DNA from: Allopontixanthobacter sediminis
GTDB lineage: Bacteria; Pseudomonadota; Alphaproteobacteria; Sphingomonadales; Sphingomonadaceae
Length of the DNA: 64,000 nt
Assembly: GCF_009828115.1 (NCBI RefSeq)
Contig: NZ_WTYL01000001.1
Location: 496,001 to 560,000 of the forward strand
Reading direction: 5' to 3'
In this document: positions 35,775 through 44,618 of the stretch, in pieces
How the letters are laid out: every line of letters begins with the position of its first letter
How positions within the stretch are numbered: position 1 is the first letter of the stretch
The notes under the pieces: model-generated
Told to the model about the DNA's origin: nothing
The model's database searches: none
The model's input: only the letters and a program-made list of their open reading frames with translations
Translations under genes and position numbers: made by a program

Positions 35775-37085
35775 TTATCCGAACACCCGGTCGAATATGA
35801 AATCGACCTGTTTGAAGTGGTATTCGAGATCAAACTTGTCCTCGATTTCCGCGTCCGACAATGCCGCGGTGACTTCGCTGTCGGCCTTGAGCAATTCGAG
35901 CAACGATTTCTCGCCGTCCGATTCCCACACCTGCATCGCGTTGCGCTGGACGAGGCGATAGGAATCCTCGCGGCTCACCCCTGCCTGCGTCAGTGCGAGC
36001 AGGACCCGCTGCGAGTGAACCAGCCCGCCCATGCGGTCGAGATTCTTCTTCATCCGCACGGGATAGATCAGCAATTTGTCGATCACTCCGGTCAGCCGGG
36101 CGAGCGCGAAATCGAGTGTGATCGTCGCATCGGGGCCGATGAACCGCTCGACCGAAGAATGGGAGATATCCCGTTCATGCCACAGCGCGACATTCTCCAT
36201 CGCGGGCAGGGCGTAGGACCGGATCATCCGGGCCTGCCCGGTCAGATTCTCGGTCAGGATCGGGTTGCGCTTGTGCGGCATGGCCGACGAACCCTTCTGT
36301 CCGGGGGAGAAATATTCCTCCGCCTCCAGCACTTCCGTACGCTGCAGGTGGCGGACCTCGACTGCGACCCGTTCGATGGAACTGGCGATCACGCCCAGCA
36401 CTGCAAAGAACATCGCATGACGGTCACGCGGAATTACCTGCGTGCTGACCGGTTCGATGGCGAGGCCGAGGCGCTCGGCGACATGGGCTTCCACTTGCGG
36501 ATCGATATTGGCGAAAGTGCCTACCGCGCCGGAAATGGCACAGGTCGCAATCTCCTCGCGCGCAGCGACCAGCCGTTTGCGGCACCGGGCGAACTCGGCA
36601 TAGGCCTGTGCCAGCTTGAGGCCGAACGTGACCGGTTCGGCATGAATCCCGTGACTACGCCCGATGGTCGGGGTGTACTTGTGTTCTTCGGCGCGGCGCT
36701 TGATCGCGGCCAGAAGCTGGTCGAGATCTTCCAGCAGGATATCGGATGCGCGGGCCAGCTGTACCGCAAGCGTGGTGTCTAGCACATCGGAACTGGTCAT
36801 GCCCTGATGCATGAAGCGCGCTTCGTCGCCAACCTGTTCCGCCACCCACGTCAGGAAGGCAATCACGTCATGCTTGGTGACCGCTTCGATCGCGTCGATA
36901 GCCGGAACATCGATGACCGGGTCGGTCGCCCACCAGTCCCACAGCGCCTTTGCCGCGCTTTTCGGCACAACGCCCAGCTCGCCCAGTTTCTCGGTCGCAT
37001 GGGCTTCGATCTCAAACCAGATTCGGTAGCGTGATTCCGGTTCCCAGATGGCGGACATTTGCGGGCGGGAATAACGGGGAATCAT
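35775..37085 (-). CDS. purB: adenylosuccinate lyase
   Basis: 436 residues, with the fumarase/aspartase superfamily signature SSAMPHKRNPI (GQKGSSAMPHKRNPILTE) and the catalytic-His region IGRSHGIHAEPVTFG. It begins MIPRYSRPQMSAIWEPESRYRIWFEIE, the standard bacterial N-terminus. It catalyses two fumarate-releasing steps of purine synthesis (SAICAR to AICAR, adenylosuccinate to AMP). Separated by about 100 bp from the LapA-type gene downstream, so it may be transcribed separately. Confidence 0.96.
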   Translation of the reverse strand: MIPRYSRPQMSAIWEPESRYRIWFEIEAHATEKLGELGVVPKSAAKALWDWWATDPVIDVPAIDAIEAVTKHDVIAFLTWVAEQVGDEARFMHQGMTSSDVLDTTLAVQLARASDILLEDLDQLLAAIKRRAEEHKYTPTIGRSHGIHAEPVTFGLKLAQAYAEFARCRKRLVAAREEIATCAISGAVGTFANIDPQVEAHVAERLGLAIEPVSTQVIPRDRHAMFFAVLGVIASSIERVAVEVRHLQRTEVLEAEEYFSPGQKGSSAMPHKRNPILTENLTGQARMIRSYALPAMENVALWHERDISHSSVERFIGPDATITLDFALARLTGVIDKLLIYPVRMKKNLDRMGGLVHSQRVLLALTQAGVSREDSYRLVQRNAMQVWESDGEKSLLELLKADSEVTAALSDAEIEDKFDLEYHFKQVDFIFDRVFG

Positions 37086-37138
37086 GGCGGGCTCCGAATG
37101 GGCTTGGTTGCGAGGTGGCGGCTAGGCGCGCATCAGGT

Positions 37139-37864
37139 TTAGATCAACCCCTTGGCCTTCAGGCTGGTATGGCCTTCGCGCCCGATGATGATGTGATCGT
37201 GCACCACGATGCCGAGCAGCCGCCCGGCCTCCGCAATCCGGTTGGTGATCTGGATGTCGGCACGGCTCGGTTCCGGATTGCCGCTGGGATGGTTGTGCAC
37301 CAGGATCAGAGCACTGGCTCCGATATCAAGCGCCTGGCGGATGATCTCGCGCGGATGGATCGCCGCCTCGTCGATCGATCCGTCACCGACATGCTCGTCC
37401 AGCACCAGACGGTTCTGGGTGTTGAGATACAGCACCCGGACGCGCTCGACTGTAAGATGCGCCATGTCGATCGTCAGGTAATCGAGCAGGGCTTGCCAGC
37501 TGCCCAGCACCGGATTTTTCTGCACCCCGACCCGGGCCATCCGCCGGGCAGCGAGCGCCACGCTCTTCAGCGCCGCAGCGCTCGTTTCACCCACGCCCTT
37601 GACCGATTGCAGTGCTTTCGCGTCGGCATTCAGTACACCGGCGAGGGAACCGAACCGTTTCATCAACGCCTTGGCAATCGGCTTCGTGTCGCCCTGTTTG
37701 ACCGCGGCGAACAGCAGGTACTCGAGCACCTCGTAATCAGCCAGCGCCTCCGCACCTCCGCCGAGCAGCCGCTCTCGCAATCGCCCGCGATGACCGGCAC
37801 CCGAATGCGCAGGCTCCACCGGTTGCCCGGGGTTGCCGGACAGAATATCTTCGGATTCAGGCAA
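37139..37864 (-). CDS. radC: RadC family JAB1-type protein
   Basis: 241 residues. Helix-hairpin-helix-like N-terminal region (LQSVKGVGETSAAALKSV) followed by the JAB1/MPN metalloprotease-like domain with the metal ligands in ILVHNHPSGNPEPSRADIQ. RadC was once thought to act in DNA repair, but the function is disputed. It lies between purB (53 bp) and the divergent ydbH gene. Confidence 0.93.
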   Translation of the reverse strand: MPESEDILSGNPGQPVEPAHSGAGHRGRLRERLLGGGAEALADYEVLEYLLFAAVKQGDTKPIAKALMKRFGSLAGVLNADAKALQSVKGVGETSAAALKSVALAARRMARVGVQKNPVLGSWQALLDYLTIDMAHLTVERVRVLYLNTQNRLVLDEHVGDGSIDEAAIHPREIIRQALDIGASALILVHNHPSGNPEPSRADIQITNRIAEAGRLLGIVVHDHIIIGREGHTSLKAKGLI

Positions 37865-37934
37865 CCTTTACCTCGCAACGATGTTATAGCTGCTGCATTG
37901 CCTTTACCGGGCGACTGGCGCAAGTGTGGGGTGC

Positions 37935-40900
37935 ATGGCGCAGGCCGAAGACGACATTTCCGAGACGGACCCGTTTGACGCCCCGGTGCCCCGCCGATCG
38001 CGCTGGATTTTGCGCGTCCTGATCGCACTGGTTCTGGCGATTGTTGTCATAGTGACTGCCGCGTGGTTTTCGCGAGAACAAATTGCCGAAAACCTGATCG
38101 GCGACCAGCTCGAACAGCTTGGCCTGCCCGCCACTTACGACATCGAACGGGTTGGCACGAACCAACAGGTCCTGACCAACATCGTGATCGGCGATCCGGC
38201 GCGCCCGGACCTGACCATCGAGCGGATCGTCGTCGATATCGACTATGGCTTGAGCGGCCCCATTATCGGCCTGATCACCTTAAACAAGGCACGCGCTTTC
38301 GGTAGCTACCGTGACGGTGTCCTCAGCTTCGGCGCGCTTGATCCGGTGCTGTCCCGTGACACGGGGGAGCCGCCCGCGCTGCCCGACATCGAGTTGGAAC
38401 TGATCGACGCGCGGGCGCTGGTTGAAACCGATTTCGGGCCTGTTGGCCTGAAAGCGGAAGGGAAAGGCCCGCTGGATGACGGTTTCGCCGGAATTCTCGC
38501 CGCTACCGCACCAGAACTGGACGGCGGCGGATGCAGCGCGCGCGGCGCGACCCTCTATGGCGCGATCACTTCGCAGGACGGCAAGCCGCGGTTCGCCGGA
38601 CCGGTGAGAGCCGCTGAACTTTCCTGTCCGGAACAGCAGGTTTCGGTGAAAAACGCAGCTGTCCAAATTGAAGGCGGAAGCGACGCGGGATTCACAGTGT
38701 TCGATGGTGAGGCCCGGCTCGCGACGGGCGCGGCTTCGATCGCAGGAAATGCGGTTGGCGGCCTTAATGGAACGTTCCGTGCTAGCTGGCGGGATCGTGG
38801 GCTTAACGGCACTTATTCACTGGCGGCGCGGTCGCTCGGGACTGCCCAGCTCGGCGCGGCACTGGTGACCGCGGAGGGCGCCATACGGGGCCGCGACGGG
38901 TTCGAGCAGGTTGAACTCACCGCGGATGTCGAGGGGAACGGCGTGCGCCTTGGCGACACGGTCGATCGCTCGCTGGCGGAATTCACGGCCACCGCGGAGG
39001 GTACTTTTGCCGCGCCGCTGATCGCGAAAATGCGCGGGGCGATGCGGCGCGAATCGCGGGGCAGCCGGTTGGCGGCGCAAGTCAATTTGCGGCAGAGCGG
39101 CGAGATTACTTCAGTGGTCATTCCCCAGGCCATCCTGACCGGTGGGGGCGGGGGTAACCTGCTGTCACTATCGCGCTTCCAGTTCAGCACCGCTGGCGCA
39201 GGGACTCCCAAATTGTCGGGCAATCTGGTAACCGGCGGGACCGGATTACCGCGTATTTCGGGGCGGATGGAACGGAGCGCGCGGGGCAATCTGATCTTCC
39301 GGATGCGGATGGCGGAATATTCCGAGGGGGACAGTTCGGTCGCAATTCCGGAGTTGGTCCTGCTGCAGGGAAGCAATGGAGCATTCGGATTTTCGGGCAA
39401 CGCTCTGGCCAGCGGGCCTTTGCCGGGAGGATCGATTCGAGCGCTGGCGCTCCCGATTAGCGGCAATTATTCAGCGCGCGGCGGCCTTTCCATGTGGCGC
39501 GAGTGTACGAAAGTCGGTTTCGCCAAGCTGGAACTGGCCAATCTGGTCGTTGAACGGCAAGCGCTGACGCTGTGCCCGGCAGCGGGGCAGGCGATCCTGC
39601 GGGCTGGCGCAGGCGGATTGCAGATCGCCGCGGGCACACCCTCACTCGACCTTGTCGGCACCCTCGCGGACACACCGATCCGGATTGCCAGCGGACCGGT
39701 CGGCGCCGCCTATCCCGGAGCGCTGTCCGCCAAGGATCTCGACGTCACACTTGGCGCAGCGGACAGCGCGAACCGCTTTACCATCGCCAATCTGGACGCG
39801 GTGATCGGCGAGAATATCGCCGGACGCTTCTCGGACGCCGACATCCGGCTGTTCTCCGTGCCGATCGACCTGACCGGAACCAGCGGCGCCTGGGACTACA
39901 CCGGCGGCGTCCTGACGCTGTCGGACAGCGCCTTCACCGCCACCGACCGTTCGGAAGCGCAGCGTTTCAAGCCGCTGCTCTCGAGTGGTGCCAGGCTGAC
40001 CCTGGCTGACAGCATCGTGCTTGCGAGCGCTCGGCTGCGCGAACCGACGAGCGGGCGGGAAGTTGTCCGGGTGGCGATCCGTCACGACTTGAGCAACGCT
40101 TCGGGCTTCGCCGATCTCGTGGTTGATTCGCTGCTGTTCGACGACGTATTGCAGCCAGAGCAGCTTAGCGAATATGCCAAGGGCGTGATCGCCAACGCCG
40201 AGGGTGTGATCACCGGAACCGGGCGGATCGTCTGGAACAGTGAGGATGTGACCAGTTCGGGCCAGTTCTCCAGCGATTCGTTCGACTTCGCTGCGGCTTT
40301 CGGTCCTGTGAAGGGGGCATCCGGCACGGTCCGGTTCACCGACCTGCTTAATCTTACGACGGCTCCCAAACAGATACTGCAGGTCGCGTCGATCAACCCC
40401 GGCATCGAAGTTAAGGACGGCGAAGTTCTGTTTTCCATGCGGGAGGGAACAATCGTATCGGTCCTCGGCGGACGCTGGCCCTTCATGGGGGGAACCCTGC
40501 TGCTGGAACCGGTCGAGCTTAATCTCGGTGAGCCGGAAGTCCGGGCTTATGTACTGACCATCCAGGGTCTCGATGCGGCGCAGTTCATCAGTCAGATGGA
40601 GCTGGGTAATCTGAGTGCGACGGGCACGTTCGACGGTGAAATCCCGCTTGTTTTCGACGCGATGGGCAACGGTTCGATTCGCGGCGGATGGCTGGTCGCC
40701 CGCCCGCCCGGCGGAAACCTGTCCTATGTCGGCGAGCTGACCTATGAGGACATGACCCCGATCGTCAATTTTGCCTTCGATGCCCTGCGCAGCCTCGACT
40801 ACAAGGAGATGCGCATCGGCATGGAGGGTTCGCTGTCGGGCGAACTGGTCACCAAGGTCAGGTTCGACGGGGTCAGGCAAGGTTCCGATGCGAAACGCAA

Positions 40901-41132
40901 TTTCTTTACGCGCCAGATCGACGACTTGCCGATCCGTTTCAACGTCAACATCCGTGCGCCGTTCTATCAGCTGATCACCTCCGTTAAGGCGATGTACGAC
41001 CCGGCCTTCATCAAGGATCCGCGCGACCTTGGCCTGATTTCAGCCGAGGGGAGCATGACGTCTGCAACCGCGCCTCAACAACCTCCTGTACAACTTCCTG
41101 TTCAGGGGCCGGAAAGCGAGAAAATGCCATGA
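37935..41132 (+). CDS. ydbH: YdbH family AsmA-like protein (intermembrane phospholipid transport)
   Basis: 1065 residues from the ATG at 37935; a GTG three codons upstream is possible. One transmembrane helix near the N-terminus (residues about 24-46, WILRVLIALVLAIVVIVTAAWF) anchors a long periplasmic domain built of many beta-rich, Gly/Ala-rich repeats, as in the AsmA/TamB/YhdP superfamily. The C-terminal region (IVSVLGGRWPFMGGTLLLEPVELNL) is the typical YdbH end. With YhdP and TamB, YdbH forms bridges that carry phospholipids from the inner to the outer membrane. The next two genes encode a YnbE-type lipoprotein and YdbL, its usual partners; overlaps of four bases and one base indicate one operon. 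Confidence 0.87.
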   Translation: MAQAEDDISETDPFDAPVPRRSRWILRVLIALVLAIVVIVTAAWFSREQIAENLIGDQLEQLGLPATYDIERVGTNQQVLTNIVIGDPARPDLTIERIVVDIDYGLSGPIIGLITLNKARAFGSYRDGVLSFGALDPVLSRDTGEPPALPDIELELIDARALVETDFGPVGLKAEGKGPLDDGFAGILAATAPELDGGGCSARGATLYGAITSQDGKPRFAGPVRAAELSCPEQQVSVKNAAVQIEGGSDAGFTVFDGEARLATGAASIAGNAVGGLNGTFRASWRDRGLNGTYSLAARSLGTAQLGAALVTAEGAIRGRDGFEQVELTADVEGNGVRLGDTVDRSLAEFTATAEGTFAAPLIAKMRGAMRRESRGSRLAAQVNLRQSGEITSVVIPQAILTGGGGGNLLSLSRFQFSTAGAGTPKLSGNLVTGGTGLPRISGRMERSARGNLIFRMRMAEYSEGDSSVAIPELVLLQGSNGAFGFSGNALASGPLPGGSIRALALPISGNYSARGGLSMWRECTKVGFAKLELANLVVERQALTLCPAAGQAILRAGAGGLQIAAGTPSLDLVGTLADTPIRIASGPVGAAYPGALSAKDLDVTLGAADSANRFTIANLDAVIGENIAGRFSDADIRLFSVPIDLTGTSGAWDYTGGVLTLSDSAFTATDRSEAQRFKPLLSSGARLTLADSIVLASARLREPTSGREVVRVAIRHDLSNASGFADLVVDSLLFDDVLQPEQLSEYAKGVIANAEGVITGTGRIVWNSEDVTSSGQFSSDSFDFAAAFGPVKGASGTVRFTDLLNLTTAPKQILQVASINPGIEVKDGEVLFSMREGTIVSVLGGRWPFMGGTLLLEPVELNLGEPEVRAYVLTIQGLDAAQFISQMELGNLSATGTFDGEIPLVFDAMGNGSIRGGWLVARPPGGNLSYVGELTYEDMTPIVNFAFDALRSLDYKEMRIGMEGSLSGELVTKVRFDGVRQGSDAKRNFFTRQIDDLPIRFNVNIRAPFYQLITSVKAMYDPAFIKDPRDLGLISAEGSMTSATAPQQPPVQLPVQGPESEKMP

Positions 41133-41389
41133 GACAAGCCGAATTGACCTCAAAGCGCCCGGGTGCGACACCGCTGTTCATGCAGAACAGACATTCGGGA
41201 ACATTGGGGAAGCGCTGGTTGGCGCCGGTTATGGTCGCTTCTACCGCAGCGCTGGGGGGATGTATTTCCGTCAACGCACCGGAAGGACCGATCGTGATCG
41301 AACTGAATATCAATATTCGGCAAGAAGTGATTTACCGCCTGGCCGAAGACGCCGGCAACACGATTGAAGAGAATGCCGATATTTTCTGA
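41129..41389 (+). CDS. ynbE: YnbE-like outer-membrane lipoprotein
   Basis: 86 residues if started at 41129; an internal ATG at 41180 (MQNRHSGTLG) would give a more usual signal peptide. The lipobox is STAALGGC, and the conserved C-terminal segment (GPIVIELNINIRQEVIYRLAEDA) matches YnbE. In E. coli YnbE stacks at the outer-membrane end of YdbH and completes the lipid bridge. The start overlaps ydbH by four bases and the stop overlaps ydbL by one base. Confidence 0.8.
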   Translation: MRQAELTSKRPGATPLFMQNRHSGTLGKRWLAPVMVASTAALGGCISVNAPEGPIVIELNINIRQEVIYRLAEDAGNTIEENADIF

Positions 41390-41820
41390 TGGGACCCATG
41401 ATGAACAGCAATAACCCTCTCCGACGCTTTAACGCTCTCCGACGCTTTGCCCTTGGCTTCGCTGCCGCGTCGCTGGCAGTTGGCGGGTTGGCTGGCGCCG
41501 CCTATGCGCAGCGCGATCCGGCGTATGAACAGGCGCGTTCGTCCGGCAAGGTCGGGGAAAAGATGGACGGCTACCTCGGGATCGTCGGCTCGGCCGCGCC
41601 TGATCTCCAGCGGCTGGTCAACGACATCAATATCAAGCGCCGCGCGGTGTATGCCGAAAAAGCGCAGGCCGCCAACGCCACGCTCGAAGAATACGCCCTG
41701 ACGGCTGGCTGCCTCGCGATCGCGCGGACCTCGCCTGGGGAAAAATACCAGGCGCCCGACGGTAGTTGGCAGACACGTACGTCCTCTCCGCCGCTCCGCG
41801 ATAGCCGCTGCCCCGCTTGA
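41389..41820 (+). CDS. ydbL: YdbL family (DUF1318) periplasmic protein
   Basis: 143 residues with a signal peptide (FALGFAAASLAVGGLAGAAYAQ) and the DUF1318 core (ARSSGKVGEKMDGYLGIV, DINIKRRAVYAEKAQAANATLEEYALTAGCLAIARTSPGEKYQAPDGSWQ). YdbL is thought to act as a chaperone that keeps YnbE from stacking too early. The N-terminus has three possible starts (41389, 41398, 41401), followed by a tandem 18-bp repeat that duplicates the LRRF segment. The last gene of the operon. Confidence 0.83.
   Translation: MGPMMNSNNPLRRFNALRRFALGFAAASLAVGGLAGAAYAQRDPAYEQARSSGKVGEKMDGYLGIVGSAAPDLQRLVNDINIKRRAVYAEKAQAANATLEEYALTAGCLAIARTSPGEKYQAPDGSWQTRTSSPPLRDSRCPA
41417..41448 (+). repeat. tandem 18-bp repeat in the ydbL signal region
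   Basis: CTCTCCGACGCTTT occurs twice with a period of 18 bp, giving PLRRFNALRRF before the hydrophobic core of the signal peptide. The reading frame is kept. Confidence 0.7.
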
Positions 41821-41899
41821 TCGCCCACGCGGAGTTAACCCACCGGGACCCGCCCGCGTCCGCGAACTTCCATTTATGCTGCACTGCACCGGTTGACTT

Positions 41900-41948
41900 C
41901 AAAACACCCCCCGCCTAAGGGGGCGGCGCCCTCGGCGGGCAGGTTTTG
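41900..41948. terminator. large hairpin before the atp operon
   Basis: CAAAAC and CCCGCC arms on the left pair with GGCGGG and GTTTTG on the right around a G+C-rich middle. It lies between ydbL and atpI, followed by GTTTTG rather than a long T-tract, so it may end the ydb transcript. Confidence 0.5.
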
Positions 41949-41982
41949 TCCATGCCTTGCATTCTGTTCAAAGGAGCACGGT

Positions 41983-42318
41983 ATGAGCGATGACCAGTCC
42001 GCACGGGAACCCATTGCTGAAGATGCGCGGATCGACGCGCTCGAAGCGCGGCTGAAAGCCGCACGCGAGCGTGAAGAACAACGTAACCAGCCAAAAGCGA
42101 CCGGCGCCGACGCGAATTATCGCAGTGGCAACCGGGTGCTGGCGGATCTTCTCGGTGGGCTGCTTGGCGGTGCGGCGATTGGCTGGGTGATAGACGCCTT
42201 TGCCGGGACCACGCCCTGGGGTCTGTTGGTGGGACTGTTCCTCGGGATAGTCGTCGCCTTCAGGAACATTTTCCGGATGGCGAACACGCGTCCCGGCGAT
42301 ACTCCTCCACCGGAGTAA
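41983..42318 (+). CDS. atpI: AtpZ/AtpI-like ATP synthase assembly protein
   Basis: 111 residues from the ATG at 41983, with AAGGAG upstream. A charged, probably coiled N-terminal part (DALEARLKAAREREEQRNQ) precedes two transmembrane segments (GLLGGAAIGWVIDAFAG, GLLVGLFLGIVVAFRNIF). AtpI-type proteins help assemble the c-ring and sit at the head of F0 operons, as here, 41 bp before atpB. Confidence 0.85.
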   Translation: MSDDQSAREPIAEDARIDALEARLKAAREREEQRNQPKATGADANYRSGNRVLADLLGGLLGGAAIGWVIDAFAGTTPWGLLVGLFLGIVVAFRNIFRMANTRPGDTPPPE

Positions 42319-42359
42319 GCGGGAAGCTTTCGTTCAAATGACTTAGGGGCGTTTCAAAC

Positions 42360-43148
42360 GTGACAGCCGAAGTGGCCAAAGTCGACCCAATGCACCAGTT
42401 CACGATCGAACCGATTTTCGGTTCGGCGAACTGGGAACTGGCGGGTTACAACATCGCTTTCACCAACAGCGCGATGTGGATGCTGATCGCCACGGTTGTG
42501 CTGTGGATTTTCGTGGCCGGCGGAATGCGGCGCGAACTGGTCCCCGGCCGGTGGCAGATGTCGGTGGAGTTTTTCACCGGGTTCATCGACGACATGCTCG
42601 AAGCAAACGTCGGGAAGAACGGGCGCAAATACGTGCCTTATATCTTTTCTCTGTTCATGTTCATCCTGTTCGCCAACATCCTGGGCCTGATGCCGCTGGG
42701 CGTGATCGGCCTGCACCCGTTTACCTTCACCAGCCACTTCACCGTCACCGGGATGCTGGCAATACTCAGCTTCGCAATCGTCCTGGTGGTCGGTTTCTGG
42801 AAGCACGGTTTCCACTTCTTCTCGCTGTTCGTTCCCAGCGGCACGCCATGGCCGATGATCCCGATCATCTTCCCGATCGAACTGATCTCGTTCCTTGTGC
42901 GTCCTTTCAGCCTCGGCCTGCGACTGTTCGTGGCCATGATGGCCGGACACGTGCTCCTGGAAGTCCTGTCCAGTTTCGTGATCGACGGAACCAACGCCGG
43001 CATCGGTTTTGCCGCGCTGGTCGGACTGCCAAGCTTCATCCTGATGGTGGGGATTTGCGCACTCGAAATCCTGGTCGCCGGTATTCAGGCCTACGTATTT
43101 GCACTGTTGACGTCGCTGTACATCAACGATGCCGAGAATCTTCACTAA
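42360..43148 (+). CDS. atpB: ATP synthase F0 subunit a
   Basis: 262 residues from a GTG start at 42360, with AGGGG at a suitable distance; the ATG at 42390 lacks a binding site. The proton half-channel helix has the essential Arg in RPFSLGLRLFVAMMAGHVL. Upstream are PMHQFTIEPIF and the later segment ILVAGIQAYVFALLTSLYI. The usual RLFANMxAGH motif is RLFVAMMAGH here, an odd but conservative change. Operon order a-c-b'-b is standard for alphaproteobacteria; the F1 genes are elsewhere. Confidence 0.95.
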   Translation: MTAEVAKVDPMHQFTIEPIFGSANWELAGYNIAFTNSAMWMLIATVVLWIFVAGGMRRELVPGRWQMSVEFFTGFIDDMLEANVGKNGRKYVPYIFSLFMFILFANILGLMPLGVIGLHPFTFTSHFTVTGMLAILSFAIVLVVGFWKHGFHFFSLFVPSGTPWPMIPIIFPIELISFLVRPFSLGLRLFVAMMAGHVLLEVLSSFVIDGTNAGIGFAALVGLPSFILMVGICALEILVAGIQAYVFALLTSLYINDAENLH

Positions 43149-43193
43149 GACTTTCAATCAACCACTTAGAATTACACGAAAAAGGAAATTATT

Positions 43194-43421
43194 ATGGACG
43201 CAGAAGCTGCAAAACTGATCGGTGCCGGTCTCGCTGCAATTGGTGCCGGCATGGCCGCCATCGGTGTGGGTAACGTGTTCGGTTCCTTCCTCGAAAGCGC
43301 GCTGCGCAACCCGGGCGCTGCGGATGGTCAGCAGGGACGTCTGTTCATCGGCTTCGCAGCTGCCGAACTTCTCGGCCTGCTCGCCTTCGTCGTCGCGATG
43401 ATCCTGATCTTCGTCGCCTGA
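43194..43421 (+). CDS. atpE: ATP synthase F0 subunit c
   Basis: 75-residue proteolipid of two helices joined by the RNPGAADGQQG loop. The proton carrier is E58 in GFAAAELLGLLAF. The residue after it is Leu, not the Ser/Thr typical of sodium-binding c-rings, so it should transport protons. GxGxG-type packing (AAIGAGMAAIGVG) is in helix 1. A ribosome binding site AAAGGA lies just upstream. Confidence 0.96.
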   Translation: MDAEAAKLIGAGLAAIGAGMAAIGVGNVFGSFLESALRNPGAADGQQGRLFIGFAAAELLGLLAFVVAMILIFVA

Positions 43422-43501
43422 CACTGCTTTCGATACCGGTCCGGGGCGCTGCTCCGGGCCGGATGTTTTCTTCGTTTGTCTGATCAACGGGACCCGTACC
43501 C

Positions 43502-43996
43502 ATGCCGCAGATTGCCCAGCTTGCCGAGACATACTCCAGCCAGATTTTCTGGTTGCTGGTGTTTTTCGGCATCGTCTTCGTCTTCGTCGGACGCGGAATG
43601 GTGCCCAAGGTAATGGATACGGTTGCCCAGCGTGACCAGCAGATCTCCGCCGACCTCGCCGCAGCTACCGCTGCCCGGGCAAAGGCGGATGAGGAAGAAG
43701 AAGCCTGGCGGGTGCGCGAAAACGATAATCGTGCCGCCGCCCAGGCTATCGTTGCCCAGGCCAAAGCCGAGGCAGCGGATCGTAACGAGAAGAAACTCGC
43801 CGCGGCGCAGAAGCGTCTCGACACCAAGCTGGCAAAGGCCGAGCAGGAAATCTCCGAGGCACGTGATGCTGCCCTGGCGGAAGTCGAAGGCGTCGCTGCA
43901 GAGGCCGCGCAGGACATCGTCCAGCGCCTGGCAGGGGTCACCGTGACCGCTGCTGCGGCCAAGACCGCGGTAAAGAAGGCCCTTTCCCATGTTTGA
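43502..43996 (+). CDS. ATP synthase F0 subunit b'
   Basis: 164 residues: a single N-terminal membrane helix (FWLLVFFGIVFVFVGRGMVPKV), then a long Ala/Glu/Lys-rich coiled coil. It forms the peripheral stalk as a heterodimer with subunit b, the alphaproteobacterial/photosynthetic type of stator. The C-terminus overlaps the next gene by 8 bp. It follows atpE after 80 bp. Confidence 0.92.
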   Translation: MPQIAQLAETYSSQIFWLLVFFGIVFVFVGRGMVPKVMDTVAQRDQQISADLAAATAARAKADEEEEAWRVRENDNRAAAQAIVAQAKAEAADRNEKKLAAAQKRLDTKLAKAEQEISEARDAALAEVEGVAAEAAQDIVQRLAGVTVTAAAAKTAVKKALSHV

Positions 43997-44570
43997 CCTG
44001 AAACTCATGGCGAACGCCCCGGAGGTCTTTTCGACCACCGCTGCCACCGTCGCCGCCGAAGTGGAGCATGGTGCGGGCAAACACATCGAACCGCAATTGT
44101 TCGGTCTGGCACCTTACCAGATCGTCGCCATATCGATGCTGGTCCTGATTGCGATCATGGTCTGGAAGAAGGTCCCCGGGATGATCATGGGTGGGCTGGA
44201 TAGCAGGATTGCGGCGATCCGTACCCAGCTGGACGAAGCAAAGCAGCTTCGCGCCGAAGCCGAAGCGCTCCGCAACGAATACGCCGCCAAAATTGCCAAC
44301 GCGGAAAAAGACGCCGAAGCGATGATCGCCGGCGCGCAGACCGAAGCCGACGCGATCCTGGCCAAGGCCGAAGCGGACGGCCAGCAGATGGTTGTCCGAC
44401 GCAAGCAGTTGGCCGAAGACAAGATCTCCGCAGCAGAGCGCGAAGCGGTGGACCAGGTTCGCCGGCGCGCCGCCACTGCGGCTACCTTGGCAGCGCGCGG
44501 CTTGATTGCTGAAAAGCACGATGCGGCTGCGGACAGCAAGCTCGCAGATCAGGTAATCGCGGGTATCTGA
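43989..44570 (+). CDS. atpF: ATP synthase F0 subunit b
   Basis: 193 residues with an N-terminal segment of about 30 residues ahead of the membrane helix (IVAISMLVLIAIMVWKKV) and a long Ala/Glu/Arg coiled coil (AIRTQLDEAKQLRAEAEALRNEYAA). It pairs with b'. The start overlaps the end of the b' gene by 8 bp. The operon ends here; gloB converges 48 bp away. Confidence 0.94.
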   Translation: MFDLKLMANAPEVFSTTAATVAAEVEHGAGKHIEPQLFGLAPYQIVAISMLVLIAIMVWKKVPGMIMGGLDSRIAAIRTQLDEAKQLRAEAEALRNEYAAKIANAEKDAEAMIAGAQTEADAILAKAEADGQQMVVRRKQLAEDKISAAEREAVDQVRRRAATAATLAARGLIAEKHDAAADSKLADQVIAGI

Positions 44571-44618
44571 ATCCCTTCGCTTCGGTCCGGTTAGGGCCGC
44601 AGCGTATTGCCGGCCCAG

